Shown here: piece after piece, positions 35,611-48,125 of the stretch
How positions within the stretch are numbered: position 1 is the first letter of the stretch
Layout of the letters: each line of letters starts with the position of its first letter
Origin: Mytilus galloprovincialis
Lineage: Eukaryota > Mollusca > Bivalvia > Mytilida > Mytilidae
NCBI RefSeq assembly: GCF_965363235.1
Contig: NC_134847.1
Span: forward strand, 59,428,439 to 59,492,438
DNA: 64,000 bases
Reading direction: 5' to 3'
Notes under the pieces: generated by a model
Seen by the model: only the letters and a program-made list of their open reading frames with translations
Databases searched by the model: none
Told to the model about the DNA's origin: nothing
Position numbers and translations under genes: made by a program

Positions 35611-35614
35611 AACG
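35608..35614. other. Arm-to-arm junction (palindrome centre)
   Basis: The forward monomer reading 'tctctggtgg' switches directly to an inverted monomer reading 'ggaacgggtacatg'. The two are joined at different monomer positions and share TGG. There is no unique loop. Confidence 0.85.
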
Positions 35615-38164
35615 GGTACATGAGCGCTAATAGGGTAATTTCATCTCTAAGAACACATTGTTACCACCTGAGACATGGACATAATTGAAAATCCTTTTCT
35701 AACAGTTGAAACGTATAAAAAAATGTATTATATGCGAATAGGTAACGAATAGGTAACGAATAGGTAACAGGGTATTAACCGAGCGCTGGAACGGGTACAT
35801 GCGCTCTAATGGGGTCATTTTATCTCTAAGAACACATTGTTACCGTCTGAGACCTGGACATAATTGAAAATCCTTTTCTAACAGGTGAAACGTATAAAAA
35901 AATGTATTATAAGCGAATAGGTAACGAATAGGTAACGAATAGGTAACAGGGTATTAACCAAGCGCTGGAACGGGTACATGCGCGCTAATAGGGTAATTTC
36001 ATCTCTAAGAACACATTCTTACCACCAGAGACCTGAACACAATTAAAAAAAGATTTATTTCAAGGTGCACCGTATACCCCGCGCATTAAAAGCGAATAGG
36101 TAACGAATAGGTAACAGGTTATTTACCGAGCGCTTGAACGGGTACATGCGCTCTAATGGGGTCATTTCATCTCTAAGAACACATTGTTACCACCAGACAT
36201 GAACACAATTAAAACACGATTTATTTCAAGGTGCAGCGTATACCCCGCGCATTAAAAGCGAATAAGTAACGAATAGGTAACAGGTTATATACCGAGCGCT
36301 GGAACGGGTACATGCGCTCTAATGGGGTCATTTCATCTCTAAGAACACATTGTTACCACCAGACATGAACACAATTAAAACACGATTTATTTCAAGGTGC
36401 AGCGTATACCCCGCGCATTAAAAGCGAATAGGTAACGAATAGGTAACAGGTTATTTACCGAGCGCTGGAACGGGTACATGCGCTCTAATGGGGTCATTTT
36501 ATCTCTAAGAACACATTGTTACCACCTGAGACATGGACATAATTGAAAATCCTTTTCTAACAGGTGAAACGTATAAAAAAATGTATTATAAGCGAATAGG
36601 TAACGAATAGGTAACAGGGTATTAACCGAGCGCTGGAACGGGTACATGCGCGCTAATAGGGTCATTTCATCTCTAAGAACACATTCTTACCACCAGAGAC
36701 CTGAACACAATTAAAAAACGATTTATTTCAAGGTGCACCGTATACCCCGCGCATTAAAAGCGAATAGGTAACGAATAGGTAACAGGTTATTTACCGAACG
36801 CTGGAACGGGTACATGCGCTCTAATGGGGTCATTTCATCTCTAAGAACACATTGTTACCACCTGAGACATGAACACAATTAAAACACGATTTATTTCAAG
36901 TTGCAGCGTGTACCCCGCGCATTAAAAGCGAATAGGTAACGAATAGGTAACAAGATTATTTACCGAGCACTGGAACGGGTACATGAACGCTAATATGGTA
37001 ATTACATCTCTAAGAACACATTGTTACCACCTGAGACATGGACATAATTGAAAATCGTTTTCTAACAGGTGAAACGTATAAAAAAATGTATTATAAGCGA
37101 ATAGGTAACGAACAGGTAACGAATGGATAACAGGGTATTAACCGAGCGCTGGAACGGGTACATGCGCGCTAATAGGGTCATGTCATCTCTAAGAACACAT
37201 TCTTACCACCAGAGACCTGAACACAATTAAAAAAAGATTTATTTCAAGGTGCACCGTATACCCCGCGCATTAAAAGCGAATAGGTAACGAATAGGTAACA
37301 GGTTATTTACCGAGCGCTGGAACGGGTACATGCGCTCTAATGGGGTCATTTCATCTCTAAGAACACATTGTTACCGTCTGAGACATGGACATAATTGAAA
37401 ATCCTTTTCTAACAGGTGAAACGTATAAAAAAATGTATTATAAGCGAATAGGTAACGAATAGGTAACGAATAGGTAACAGGGTATTAACCAAGCGCTTGA
37501 ACGGGTACATGCGCGCTAATATGGTAATTTCATCTCTAAGAACACATTCTTACCACCAGAGACCTGAACACAATTAAAAAACGATTTATTTAAAGGTGCA
37601 CCGTATACCCCGCGCATTAAAAGCGAATAAGTAACGAATAGGTAACAGGTTATTTACCGAGCGCTGGAACGGGTACATGCGCTCTAATGGGGTCATTTCA
37701 TCTCTAAGAACACATTGTTACCATCAGAGATATGAATTTAATTGAAAATCCTTTTCTAAAAGGTGCAACGTACAACAAACGTACTATAAGTGAATCGGTA
37801 ACGTATAGGTAACGAATAGGTAACAGGGTATTAACCGATCGCTGGAACGAGTACATATGCGCTTATAGGGGTATTTCATCTATAAGAACACATTATTACC
37901 ACCAGAGATATGAACACAATTGGAAATCCTTTTCTAAAAGGTGCAACGTACAACAAACTTTTTAAAAGCGAAATAGTAACGAATATTTAACAGGGTATTA
38001 TCCGACCGCTGGAACGGATACAAATGCACTTATAGAGTTATATCACCTCTAAGAGCCCAAATCTTCCACCAGAGACAACAAAACAATTGAAAATCATGTT
38101 TTAAAAGGTGCAACGTAAGATACACGTATTATAAGCGAATTATAAGCGAGTGATGGAACGAATT
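35611..38164 (-). repeat. About 170-bp tandem monomers, right arm (about 14 units)
   Basis: Same two monomer types as the left arm, inverted. About eight units fewer, so the right arm is about 1.3 kb shorter than the left. Confidence 0.9.
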
Positions 38165-38515
38165 AAACAAGGTAATAGCATGCTCCGAAACGATGTACAC
38201 CCTGCTTACATGTTTAACTCTACCACATTATGTAAGTATGTGCCTGTCCCTAGACAAGAGCCTGAAATTAAGTAGTTATCGTTTGTTTTTGTGTTACATA
38301 TTTCCGTTTATTTTTTTGTATATGAAATACGGCCGTCAGTTTTGTTGTTTGAATTGTATGAGGTTGTCATGTCTGGGCCTTTTATAGGTGACTACACGGT
38401 TTGGGCTATGCTCATTGTTGAAGGCCGTACAGTGAACTATAGTTGATAATTTCTGTGTCATTTTGGTCTAATGTGGAGTGTTGTCTCATTGGCAATCATA
38501 CCACATCTTCGTTTT
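38165..38515 (+). repeat. Family A repeat inside right arm
   Basis: Mirror copy of 31395-31740, with an identical 64-codon open frame. Confidence 0.85.
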
Positions 38516-38916
38516 TACGCAAGCGCTAACACGGTGATTTCATCCCGTCGAACCAAGATCCATCTTCAAACATACGGACATAAAGCAGTTAAAAGGTAGA
38601 ACGTATAAAAAACAAGTAAGGAACAAATGCGTATCGAACATGAAGTAAAAGGATCGGTTGAGCACAAACACATATAAATAGGTCATAAAAAGATCATTTT
38701 ACCTCAACCAATTCAGAACTATTACCATATGTAAGACTATTAACAACTAGATTTGTAATTGCTAGCAATAACGGAAGGCACCCCTTCCCCCTATTACCAG
38801 GTGAGCGACAGCCATTTTGACAATTCCAAAGTCAAAGAGAGCATCTACAGATGTCTAGTAACATTTTTGCAAAGTTTCATTAAGTTTGAACATTTTGAAT
38901 TTTTGATATTTTTGCT

Positions 38917-39340
38917 GTTTCCATGGTTACGGCGGCCATTTAAAAAAAATTCTAACTTCAAAATCCAACTCTGCCTATGCCAGTTACCATTCCTGTAAAG
39001 TTTCATCCAGTTTGCGGAAAATTCTTATTTTTGAAATTTTTTACCTTTTTGCATTGTTTCCATGGTAACAAGACCTATTTTGGAAATTCCAACTCCAATG
39101 TTGCTCATCATTACTGTGAAGTTTCATGAAGTTTTGAGCATTTTTAGAATTTTGAAAATTTTGGTGTAGTTTCCATGGCAACATAGTAGTTCCAATGATC
39201 GCCAAAATCATCCAACACCTGTATATAGTGGGCACCTACATTGTTTTAAAATATGATGATTCTGAGTTGAAGCATATCCAAACAGTTCACCAAAAACCAA
39301 AAGCTCATTTTTTTCACAATTGTGCCGTTTCCATGGTAAC
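38917..39340. promoter_or_regulatory. Four X-box-like (RFX) palindromes, right arm
   Basis: GTTTCCATGGTTAC at 38917, GTTTCCATGGTAAC at 39056, GTTTCCATGGCAAC at 39169 and GTTTCCATGGTAAC at 39327: the inverted images of the left-arm sites. Confidence 0.5.
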
Positions 39341-39404
39341 GGCAGCCATATTAAACTATTCCATGCCATAATTAAAAAGGGGGAAGGATATTAAAAATCA
39401 AATA

Positions 39405-39633
39405 AGTAACGAATAGGTAACGAATAGGGAATAGGGAATAGGTAACGAATAGGTAACGAATAGGGAATAGGTAACGAATAGGCAACGAATAGGGAATAGG
39501 GAATAGGTAACGAATAGGTAACGAATAGGGAATAGGGAATAGGTAACGAATAGGGAATAGGGAATAGGTAACGAATAGGCAACGAATAGGGAATAGGGAA
39601 TAGGTAACGAATAGGGAATAGGGAATAGGTAAC
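39405..39633 (-). repeat. Terminal subrepeat array, right arm
   Basis: Inverse of 30266-30506 with a different order and number of 11-mer and 7-mer units, so this part has changed since the arms were identical. Confidence 0.88.
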
Positions 39634-39648
39634 CAACTTGACGCCCAT

Positions 39649-39657
39649 TAAGATATC
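39649..39657. repeat. Target-site duplication, right copy
   Basis: TAAGATATC, identical to 30242-30250. Confidence 0.92.
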
Positions 39658-41940
39658 TGCGTTTCAATTCCCAAAAGTATATCAGAATACATGTACGAAA
39701 TTCAATGATGACGAAAAGAAAATGCGAGGTGTGCATTAGAATATAAATAGTGTGAACGCGTTGTCACGATGATAAAACTACTAGTAGCTGAAAATGATAA
39801 GTTCAATAGATGTAGCTATCTGCAATAATTATCAGTGGAACTGAGAATAAATAACACAGATTTATGCAGGTACTAGTATAGTTTAATCTTTTATTAAAGA
39901 ATGATGTAGATTTGCACAATACTATAAAGAAATATAATAGCATATAAGTTTACCAAACACGCATTTCTGGATAACCATTATCAGGTTTGTTTGAAATCAA
40001 AACTACAGGAAGTAAAAATGAGCAAATATCTCGCTGGCAGCATTATTTAAGAGTCAGAAAAAGAAAATAAAAGAAATCCATCATTTACAATATACCTCAA
40101 TTATTAATTTAGTTTTAAGATTCATTGATTATTGGTGTTTGATGTCACTTTTAATACTATTGACTATATATATATCGTGGCGGTCGGTTTGTTTTTTCAT
40201 TGGTGAAGAGAGCCGGAAAGCCAGGAGAAAAACCATCCGAACTTCGCTAGAGATATATGATAATACTGTAGATGAACTCATTAGACCAGTCGGCCACCGA
40301 TAACCCGAAAATGACAAACTATTTGAAGTGAAAACAAAATTAATATAAATTTTAAGGAAGTCAAAATGTCATAAATATTTGGAATTTGGGGATATTTAAT
40401 TCAAAACCCATGAAATATCTATATTCTTGGATATATTTTTCTACTATAAATTCAAATAAGGTTAAGAATGGCAGCACTACTATATCTTTTATACTACCCA
40501 TTCACTTCGTTTTGTTGCAAATCACTGATTACATTGTTGTAGACCTTCAGGGTGATTGGGGAAATAAATGATGTCACTGTTGGTCTTCTTTCGATCGACA
40601 GGAAAACTAATGGGGATCGGTTTGCGGGTTGTGAGAGAAGTATGAGTACGTTAAATCCTAATCCTCGGATGAAGGGAGTGCCAAGCATTCTGCATGTCTA
40701 GAACCCTTGCGCCAACTCTTTGAGAAATTTGAAATACCTGCCCTACTCAATATATTCTCATTCTCCGGTTGTATGCCAAATTTTCCTTCCGTTATCCAGA
40801 CCGACCCTCTATTGCAGAAAATACCTTATTTATTTTTGGTAACGCCTTGTCCCCTGAACATCATCAGAAATTTGTTTGCCACTGGAGGCTTATTGATTCG
40901 ATAATGACTTTAGAGGAGTGACATACCTCGTGAAATTATTGCTTTTTATTGGTGGTGAAATCGTGGAATTTTATTGCAGACAATGTTATATAAACGTTTT
41001 TCTTAGGCATGTAATGAAAATGAATACCGCTACATATTTTTCGCGAATTTTTTGGTCAATTAAACCTTATTATAGTGTAGTTGCTGCTTGGTTAATATGA
41101 ATTATGCGAGTTATAAATGCATTTAAGGTGATGTTGTAACACAACACTTTTCAAGACATACAGATCATAAACAATATATTCAGTATGATTACATACAGTG
41201 TCATTTAATTTATCCTTCTACACTTTAAAAAGACAATTGAAAGAGTATATAAATGTAATTTGTATTTACTTAACAGAGCGAACCTCTTAGAAGATTAAAG
41301 GTAAATCATCGATACAATGTTTCTAAAACAGATGATCTTGATATGTTACCCCGTAACAATAGCCCCCACCAGAGATCCAACATGGCTGTATATGCATTTC
41401 TGTTTCTTATCTTGATAGGATATAAGCTAGCTGTGTAAAAACCTGTCATGTTGACAGTCCAACTGACAAAACAGGATTATTCTTGATAAATATTTAGAAG
41501 AAGCTGTCATTCAAATCTTCTGTGGAAAATGGTAAGTTTATTTTCTCTCATTTTATTTAAATTATCCTGTGAATAAATGAAATAATTATGTTGGAGGGAA
41601 ATGAACGAGCTAGATGCCTTCCCAGCAGCACCAAGTTATCTCTAGAATAAACATAAGTGCGCTAAGAATAAAAACATCTAAAACAAAGATTTTGTAGTCC
41701 GAAAAATTAATAAAACTTGGTAAAGAAAATCCCTATAGTCATTATGTTATTTTGTCTCTAGTGGAAGTTGACCAAAGACAAATTCACATTACATCTTTTA
41801 TGTATCAAGAGATATATTAAAACCTCTTTCTCAATTATTAACATAAATTCTATCATCCTCTGAAACTGACATTATCAAGATGCTTGATTTCTTGATCGAC
41901 AACATATTTGTTTCATTTGGAGGACGTGTTTAAAAAAACA
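39658..41940. other. Intergenic, no gene seen
   Basis: No convincing exon. A segment at about 40165-40310 ('gcggtcggtttgttttttca', then 'ccggctctcttcacc' on the minus strand) looks like part of a dispersed repeat, but it has no second copy in this window. Short frames at 40386-41100 are unsupported. Confidence 0.4.
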
Positions 41941-41949
41941 CACACACTA

Positions 41950-42660
41950 TCGGTAATTCCATGGGAACCAACTGGGCCCCTCTTGTCGACTTGTTCCTTT
42001 ATTCTTTTGAGGCTGACTTCATGCAAGAACTAGAAACAAAAGAATTTAGTATTATCATTTGAATTAACTTTCCGCAATATATATATATAGATGATGTTCT
42101 CCCACAAAATTTAGTGACTATGTTGAACGCATTTATCCCATCGAACTAGAGATAAAGGATACAACATATACAGCTAAGTCTGCCTCATATCTTGACTTAC
42201 ATCTATATAAATTGACAATTAGAGTCGGTCGAAAACAAAACTTTACGACAAAAGAGATGATTTGAGCTTCCCAAGTGTGAACTTTTCATTTCTATGTAGC
42301 AACATTCCAGCAGCGCCTGCAAACGGAATACATATCTCACAATTGAAACGATATTCCCGGGCTTGTATTCCTATCATTATTTCCTTGATAGAGGGTTGCT
42401 GCTCGCAAGAAAACTATTAAACCAAGAGTTCCAAATTGTGCAGTTGAAATCATCCCTTTGTAAGTTTTACGGACGTCTTTACGGGTTAGTTGACCGTTAT
42501 AAAATATCCGTTTCACAGATGATATAGGATATGTTTCTGGTGTGGTAACTACAATCCCGTTCCCTTTTCACGAATGTGAACTACCAAATAAGACTATTTA
42601 CCGGATTTGTAATACCATGAACAACACGAAGGGTGCCACATGTGGATCAGGATCTGCCAC
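41950..42660 (+). pseudogene. Decayed reverse transcriptase fragment, family 2 copy 1
   Basis: Plus-strand remains of MGTNWAPLVDLFLYSFEADF (about 41961-42020), then a YPIELEIKDTT-like block (about 42132-42165) and DKRDDLSFPS..NFSFLCSN (about 42248-42305), interrupted by frameshifts. Same family as 43400-44225 and 51905-52515, in the opposite orientation to both. Confidence 0.75.
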
Positions 42661-42850
42661 CCTTCCGGAACACCCCCAGACTTTGGTGGGGTTCGTGTTG
42701 CTTAGTCTTTAGTTTTCTATGTTGTGTTTTGTGTACTTTTGTTTGTCTTTTTGTCTTTACTTTTGTGGCCATGGCTTTGTCAGTTTATTTTTGATCTATG
42801 AGTTTGGATGTCCCTTTGGGATCTTTCGCCAATCTTTTTGAAGGCAGCAA
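42640..42850 (+). repeat. 3' tail of RT family 2, copy 1
   Basis: 'ccacatgtggatcaggatct', 'ggtggggttcgtgttg' and 'tgagtttggatgtcc' recur inverted at 43480-43725 and 51910-52140. Presumed 3' untranslated tail. Confidence 0.7.
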
Positions 42851-42959
42851 GTCCCAGCATGTATGATTTATTTAGTTTGATCCAATCTTGTTTTATAATA
42901 TTGTTTTTCAAACATACATTCTTTTCTTTAAAAATCCTGCACTAAGTCAAGGATATGGC

Positions 42960-43180
42960 AATTGTTATCAAATAGTCTGTTTCTATGTATGCTGGCGTTT
43001 GTATTTGTTTCGGTTCAGTGTTTCTGGTGTTCCATTGTTTTTCTCTTAAAGTTTATGTCAGGTTCCTATCGGTTTTAATTTGTAACCCGGGTTTGTTTTC
43101 ACTTTATCGATTTATGATTATTGAACAGCGGTATACTACTGTTTTACTGCCTTTATTTTCACCAACAAAAATAGAGTGAT
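42960..43180 (+). repeat. Dispersed repeat family C, copy 1
   Basis: Ends '(a)acagcggtatactactgtt'. The same family is present inverted, three times in a row, at 53328-53860. Confidence 0.65.
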
Positions 43181-43399
43181 ACACAATCAAATTAACGATG
43201 CTATCACAAACAAATATATGTTCAATGATTCAAATCATTGTTAGAAAATTAGAAACTTAAATCGGTTCTTCATTCCTTAAATAATGTATGACGAATTTTG
43301 TCTATGTTTTTTTTTTTTGTTATTTGAATTTGTGCTTAGTACCGATTTGATGAGTGAAATCCTCTCCTACTGGTTTTAACAGTTTGTTCTATAGTTATG

Positions 43400-44225
43400 T
43401 TTTAAACAACTTCATATGCTAGCCGTAGAGTGGCGGTCACAAACATGTTTAACATCGCCATATTCTGAATATGGGTTCTGATCTGTCCAAAGTCCACAAG
43501 AGGGACGATAGATACCAGAGGGACAGTCAAACTCATAAATCGAAAATAAACTGACAACGCCATGACTAAAAATGAAAAAGACAAACAGACAAACAATAAT
43601 ACACATGACACAACATAGAAAACTAAAAAATAAACAACACGAACCCCACTATAAACTAGGGGTGATTTCAGGTGATCCGAAAGGGTAAGCAGATCCTGCT
43701 CCACATGTGGCACTCGTCGTGTTGCTTATGTGATAAAAAATCCGGTAAATAGTATAATTCGGTAGGTCACATTCATGAAAGGGAAGGGGATTGTAGTTAC
43801 AACGTCAGGAACATATCCGATATCATTTGTGAAACGGTAATAACGGTCAAGCGATTTGTGATGGCGTCCGTAAAATTTACGAAGTGATGATTTCAACTTC
43901 CCCATTTGAAACTCTTGGTTTAAAAGCTTCCTTGTGAGCAGCAACCCTCTATCAAGAAAATCATGATATGAAATGCAAGCACGGGAATATCGTATCAATT
44001 GGGAGATATATACACCGTATGCAGGTGCTGCTGGAATGTTGCAAATAGAAATGGAAAGTTCACAATTGGAAAGCTGAAATCATCTCTTTTGTCGTAAAGT
44101 TTTGTTTTCAACCGACCCTCATTGTCAATTTCTAAATGTAAGTCATGATATGAGGCCGACTTAACTGTATCTGTTGTATCCTTTATCTCTAGTTCGATGG
44201 GATAGATGCATTAAACATAGTCACT
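43400..44225 (-). pseudogene. Decayed reverse transcriptase fragment, family 2 copy 2
   Basis: Minus strand. From 44225 leftward: a YPIELEIKDTTDTVKSASYH-like block, DKRDDFSFPIVNFPF, VYISQLIRYSRACISYHDFL (43998-43726 frame), then the family's 3' tail. Stops and frameshifts present. Confidence 0.75.
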
Positions 44226-44229
44226 AAAT

Positions 44230-45275
44230 TTTGCATTATTTAGTGAAAGAACATCATCTTTTTAGCGGAGAGTTAAAGGCTATTGCTAACTGTCAGTTTC
44301 AGAGAATTTTTCGTTTGAATCAGATCCTTTACAAAGTATCCCTCCCTAAGACAAGATACTTGTATCTACGTTGGCCATTCTTTTTTATGAAACAAAGCAA
44401 TATCAACTCTTTCAATTTTTCTTTTAGTTTGGAATGTGGAATACTATACATTTATTTCCCGTGTCTGAGGGAGATATGAAGATTTGTTCACCCAAGAATA
44501 TTCATATTTCACGAGGACTCTGCCCGAAGGAAATATGATTTTTCGCATAGAGGTTAAACAAATCTCCATATCTCCCGAGACCAAGGGAAATGAATGTTTT
44601 ATTCCACTGCCTATGCTTTGTTTACTTTCTGAATATCAAATATTAGTTTGAATACAATCTTTTTCTTATCCGCTAGTTTTTATTACTAAACACGACATAC
44701 ATTGATAAACAGTACGGATAACAAGTTAATTATTAGCCTTTTTTTGTATAAACGTCTGAATAAATTTGTACAAGAAAATGATATTTGCTATGTCTATTTA
44801 GAAAATAGAAAATTTAGATAATAAGACGTTTAAATTAACCGCACGCCGTCGCATGATTTAGTCCCGACATTTCAGAGGGGAATATTATGATACTGAGAGG
44901 GAAATATGAAGATTTGTTCAATGACACGTGGGACAGTCTCAACCAATCAAATATTGTTTAAACCATCAATATGTATAAACAGTGGAATAAAATGGAATGT
45001 GTAACTCAATAGTATTCGTTGGCCGTTTGAGTTTTGTCATATTGTTTAGGCCGTTGATTTTTGTCATAATTAATTATCCCACATATTGTCATACTAATTT
45101 CTTATGAATTCTGTTTTTTTTTAAATGCAGTTCGTTGTCATCTTTAATCTTTTACCGTCCTTTGGTCTGTGTAGATAGTCATCTCAATGACAATCAAATC
45201 ATGTATAATTTTGAAATATATTTGTCCAACCTTGTCATATCGAAAACCTCTTTCGTTCCTTATACAGGTTTTTTT

Positions 45276-45316
<41 letters not shown>

Positions 45317-47270
45317 CATTTAAAAAAAAAAATGTTCATAAAGATCAGAGGGGCAAATATTATAAATTGAGATGTCATATATATATATATATATTACTAA
45401 GCGTCCAGTGGTGCATATGTTATTCATATCCAGAACAGTAATTTTAATATTTGAAAATATTGCTCACAAACACTTTTAACCGATTTCCTTTAACCATTTC
45501 AAATAAATTTAAAGTTGTTAAGCATTTGTTTATATTAATACTAGTTTTAGTTTATTTAAATCATTGTTTATATCTTTTCTATTTTATCATTAAGTATTTT
45601 AAGAATTAAAGGTACATTGAAACTAACGATATCTTGAAAAAGTAAGATTTCCCGAAAAAAAAATATTACGATACCATACATTTTTATCTAAACCAATTGT
45701 TTAAAACAGAGAGATTTACAATGTCTGAGAAGATTATAATAACTTATTTTCAAATTTAATGTTCTTTAAAAGGTAAAAATATCTTCAAAACTTTACTCGA
45801 CATTTACAAATAAATTTATTATTCCGAAGCAATTGTATTATCGAGGACTGATACTCCACCAGCAGCGATACCGATTTAGTGGTGGTAAAAACATATAAAA
45901 TGATATTCGCGTAGGTTATACATACAGTCCTATATATGAACCACGTACTATACGCTAGTCGTATGTTTCGTCTACATAAGAACCTTAGGTGACACTATAA
46001 ATAAAACAGACAAACTCAATATAACGAAATTAAAGAAAATGAAAAGTTTCTTTTTAAAAAAATGTGCTTAATTTTGCTTAGACTATATCTATGTCCAGTG
46101 TGTGTGTAATACTGATAAAATATGTTTCTGGAAAAACCTACCATTAATACACTGGTAATCAAAACATTTGAAAGCAAACATAAAATGTTTTGCCTTATAC
46201 AAAAATAATTTCAAATATAAGAACACAAATGGGTGTTTCGAGCAACCGAGAGGACATTTAAATTTAAATGTTTTCGCTCATGTAACATTAGTAACAGTAT
46301 TTGCACATCATTTTTAACAGAATTGTTTTATCAAGATATTCAAACGAAAAACTATATAATTGATATGACCTTCATACAATAGAATTATAACCAGCCCTCG
46401 GATATCTCGAATCAAATTCAATATTAAGTAAACTTTTGGAGTATCTTGTTCCTTTAAAGCCGTGCTTTATAGTAAAACTATATTTTTTTATGAGTCTTCT
46501 TCTCGACATAGCGATGTTGGCTCAAGAAAACGACCCTTTTTTTGGTTAAAACATAAAAAAATGTGCAAGTTTTTCGCGGGGCGTTGCATGAGATTGCACG
46601 CGACCAACATTTGGTTAGATATGGGTATAAATTTTGATTTATAAATGATATGCATTTAGTAACGCTTCAACAGTGTGATTATTTTTCTAAATATTGACCT
46701 TTGTATTTTACAAGAAACGTATCAGCTATCTATTTAATTATAATTAATACAAATCCGTACCAAGGAATTAAAATTTGATATCATCGCTGAATACGAAACA
46801 ATGTAAAGGTTATTACAATGGGTCTATCGAATTGTTTCGATCAAACCTCAGCGTGCTTCAACGCGATATCAAAATCCTGTAATTTGATTCTCTACTGTTT
46901 AACTACTTGTAACTTGTCAAATATATTCTTAAGTTCCCAGTAGGGTATGTTATTCATGTAAAATTAAAACAAACTTAAACAGTGGACATATATAACTACA
47001 CTGGTTGCATGCATACAGGAATGTCTATAGAGCTTAAGGTACGATGTCTTTTTATTTTAATTTTCGATCATTTTCACTTAATATTTATTTTTTAGGGGGT
47101 TGATGTTCATTCTGCATTTTAGTTGCACTGTGTTTAGCTTGCAAGATGCACAGGAATATCAAATTGAATTTTGAAAATTCCTTCGTTGTCGTCAAAAAAG
47201 CAACGACACAAAAAATAATACTTTCTCTGTGTAGCCTAATTTTAAAGTATCGTCAACTTCAATTGATTTA
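44230..47270. other. Intergenic, simple repeats only
   Basis: No gene seen. A T homopolymer tract of about 35 bases lies at about 45280-45314 and a (TA)n run at about 45379-45396. 'gaagatttgttca' and 'gagggaaatatgaagattt' words recur at about 44470 and 44900 with an inverted form near 44570, hinting at a small degenerate repeat. Confidence 0.45.
45280..45314. repeat. Poly-T tract
   Basis: About 35 uninterrupted T residues. The 62- and 84-codon frames that cross it are composition artefacts. Confidence 0.9.
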
Positions 47271-47581
47271 GATACAAGAAGATGTGGTATGAGTGCCAAT
47301 GAGACATCTCCCCATCTATTTGTTTAGAATCATGATCAATCATAGATCACAACAAGTTGAATAATACACGAATGACAAAGACTCTGGTTTGTGAATCGCA
47401 AAATCATTAAAAGCGCAAATGACGTTATTATTTATGGAGGAAGCCGGAATGGTAAAAGAGAACCTCCGTCCATCGGCAGGAAAACTGGCAATCATAGTCC
47501 ATTAAGATTGGATCAGAACGCAGGGCTCGAACTGGTAAAATCAGTCACTGTTGACAGGCTAGTGGTACAGTAGTTGAATTT

Positions 47582-47703
47582 TAAAATTGGGAATAGAAAT
47601 GGGGAATGTGTCAAAGAGACAACCACCCAACCAAAGAGAAGAAAACAGCAGAAGGCCACCAATGGGTCTTCAATGACATCGAGAAAATCACGCACCCGGA
47701 GTT
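47582..47703 (-). repeat. Dispersed repeat family B, fragment
   Basis: 'gggaatgtgtcaaagagac', 'cagcagaaggccaccaa' and 'cgcacccgga' match the 3' end of family B in inverted orientation. Truncated at an A/T-rich tract. Confidence 0.75.
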
Positions 47704-48029
47704 TTTTTTTTTTTTACTTTGCTATTATATTTCCTTCCATCATCACGAAAGGACTTTAGGTCACAGTTCTTTTATAGAGAATTCTACTCTATGAAGCATC
47801 AACTTATTTTAGACTTATGTTATAACCATGCTTAGACAGAACATAAGGTACCCGATTCGTTCCACGGCAAATTTTAACGAGTTTCTTTTGTTTTTAATTG
47901 GTTGACAAATGTTTTATTGCGCTCTATTTAATGTGTGTTTCTGGCAGTCAAAAACGGTCAAATCAAAAACAGCTTGTAGAAACTCGTTCAATATTATAGT
48001 ACAAATGCATTATTTTTTTATTGTCAAAT

Positions 48030-48125
48030 CACAGGTACTTGTCTCAGAAAAAAATTTCCTATATACCTTTATATAATATGTTATATTAAGGTAAATAGGA
48101 TTTTTTTCTGAGACTAGTGCCTGTG
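48030..48125. mobile_element. Hairpin MITE, 96 bp
   Basis: Arms CACAGGTACTTGTCTCAG and, inverted, CACAGGCACTAGTCTCAG, both followed by a run of A and 'tcctat(a)tacc'. Loop about 20 bases. Confidence 0.7.

Larger units (their letters stand above)
30251..39648. mobile_element. Giant fold-back transposable element, 9,398 bp
   Basis: Two inverted arms (30251-35610 and 35611-39648) begin and end with ATGGGCGTCAAGTTGGTTAC and its exact inverse, and a 9-bp direct duplication flanks them. From each end inward there are four parts: a 230-240-bp array of GTTACCTATTC and CCTATTC subrepeats; a non-array segment of about 1.2 kb with four X-box-like sites; a family A repeat; and about 170-bp tandem monomers up to the centre. 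The arms meet without a spacer. No transposase or other protein is encoded. Long subrepeat-built inverted arms with a 9-bp duplication match the Foldback (FB) type known from Drosophila and, in duplication length, Mutator-like elements. It must have been moved by a factor encoded elsewhere. Confidence 0.93.

Noticed and set aside
30242..39657. The palindrome as an assembly artefact
   Set aside because: The arms differ in monomer number and subrepeat order, have an off-register junction and are flanked by a 9-bp target duplication. These argue for a real insertion, though long reads should confirm it.
41520..41540. ATG followed by GTAAGT as first exon of the 49995 gene
   Set aside because: Joining it to the acceptor at 50012 puts the downstream sequence in the wrong frame and reaches a stop within about 17 codons.
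45135..45441. Frames with long phenylalanine runs
   Set aside because: They translate a poly-T tract.
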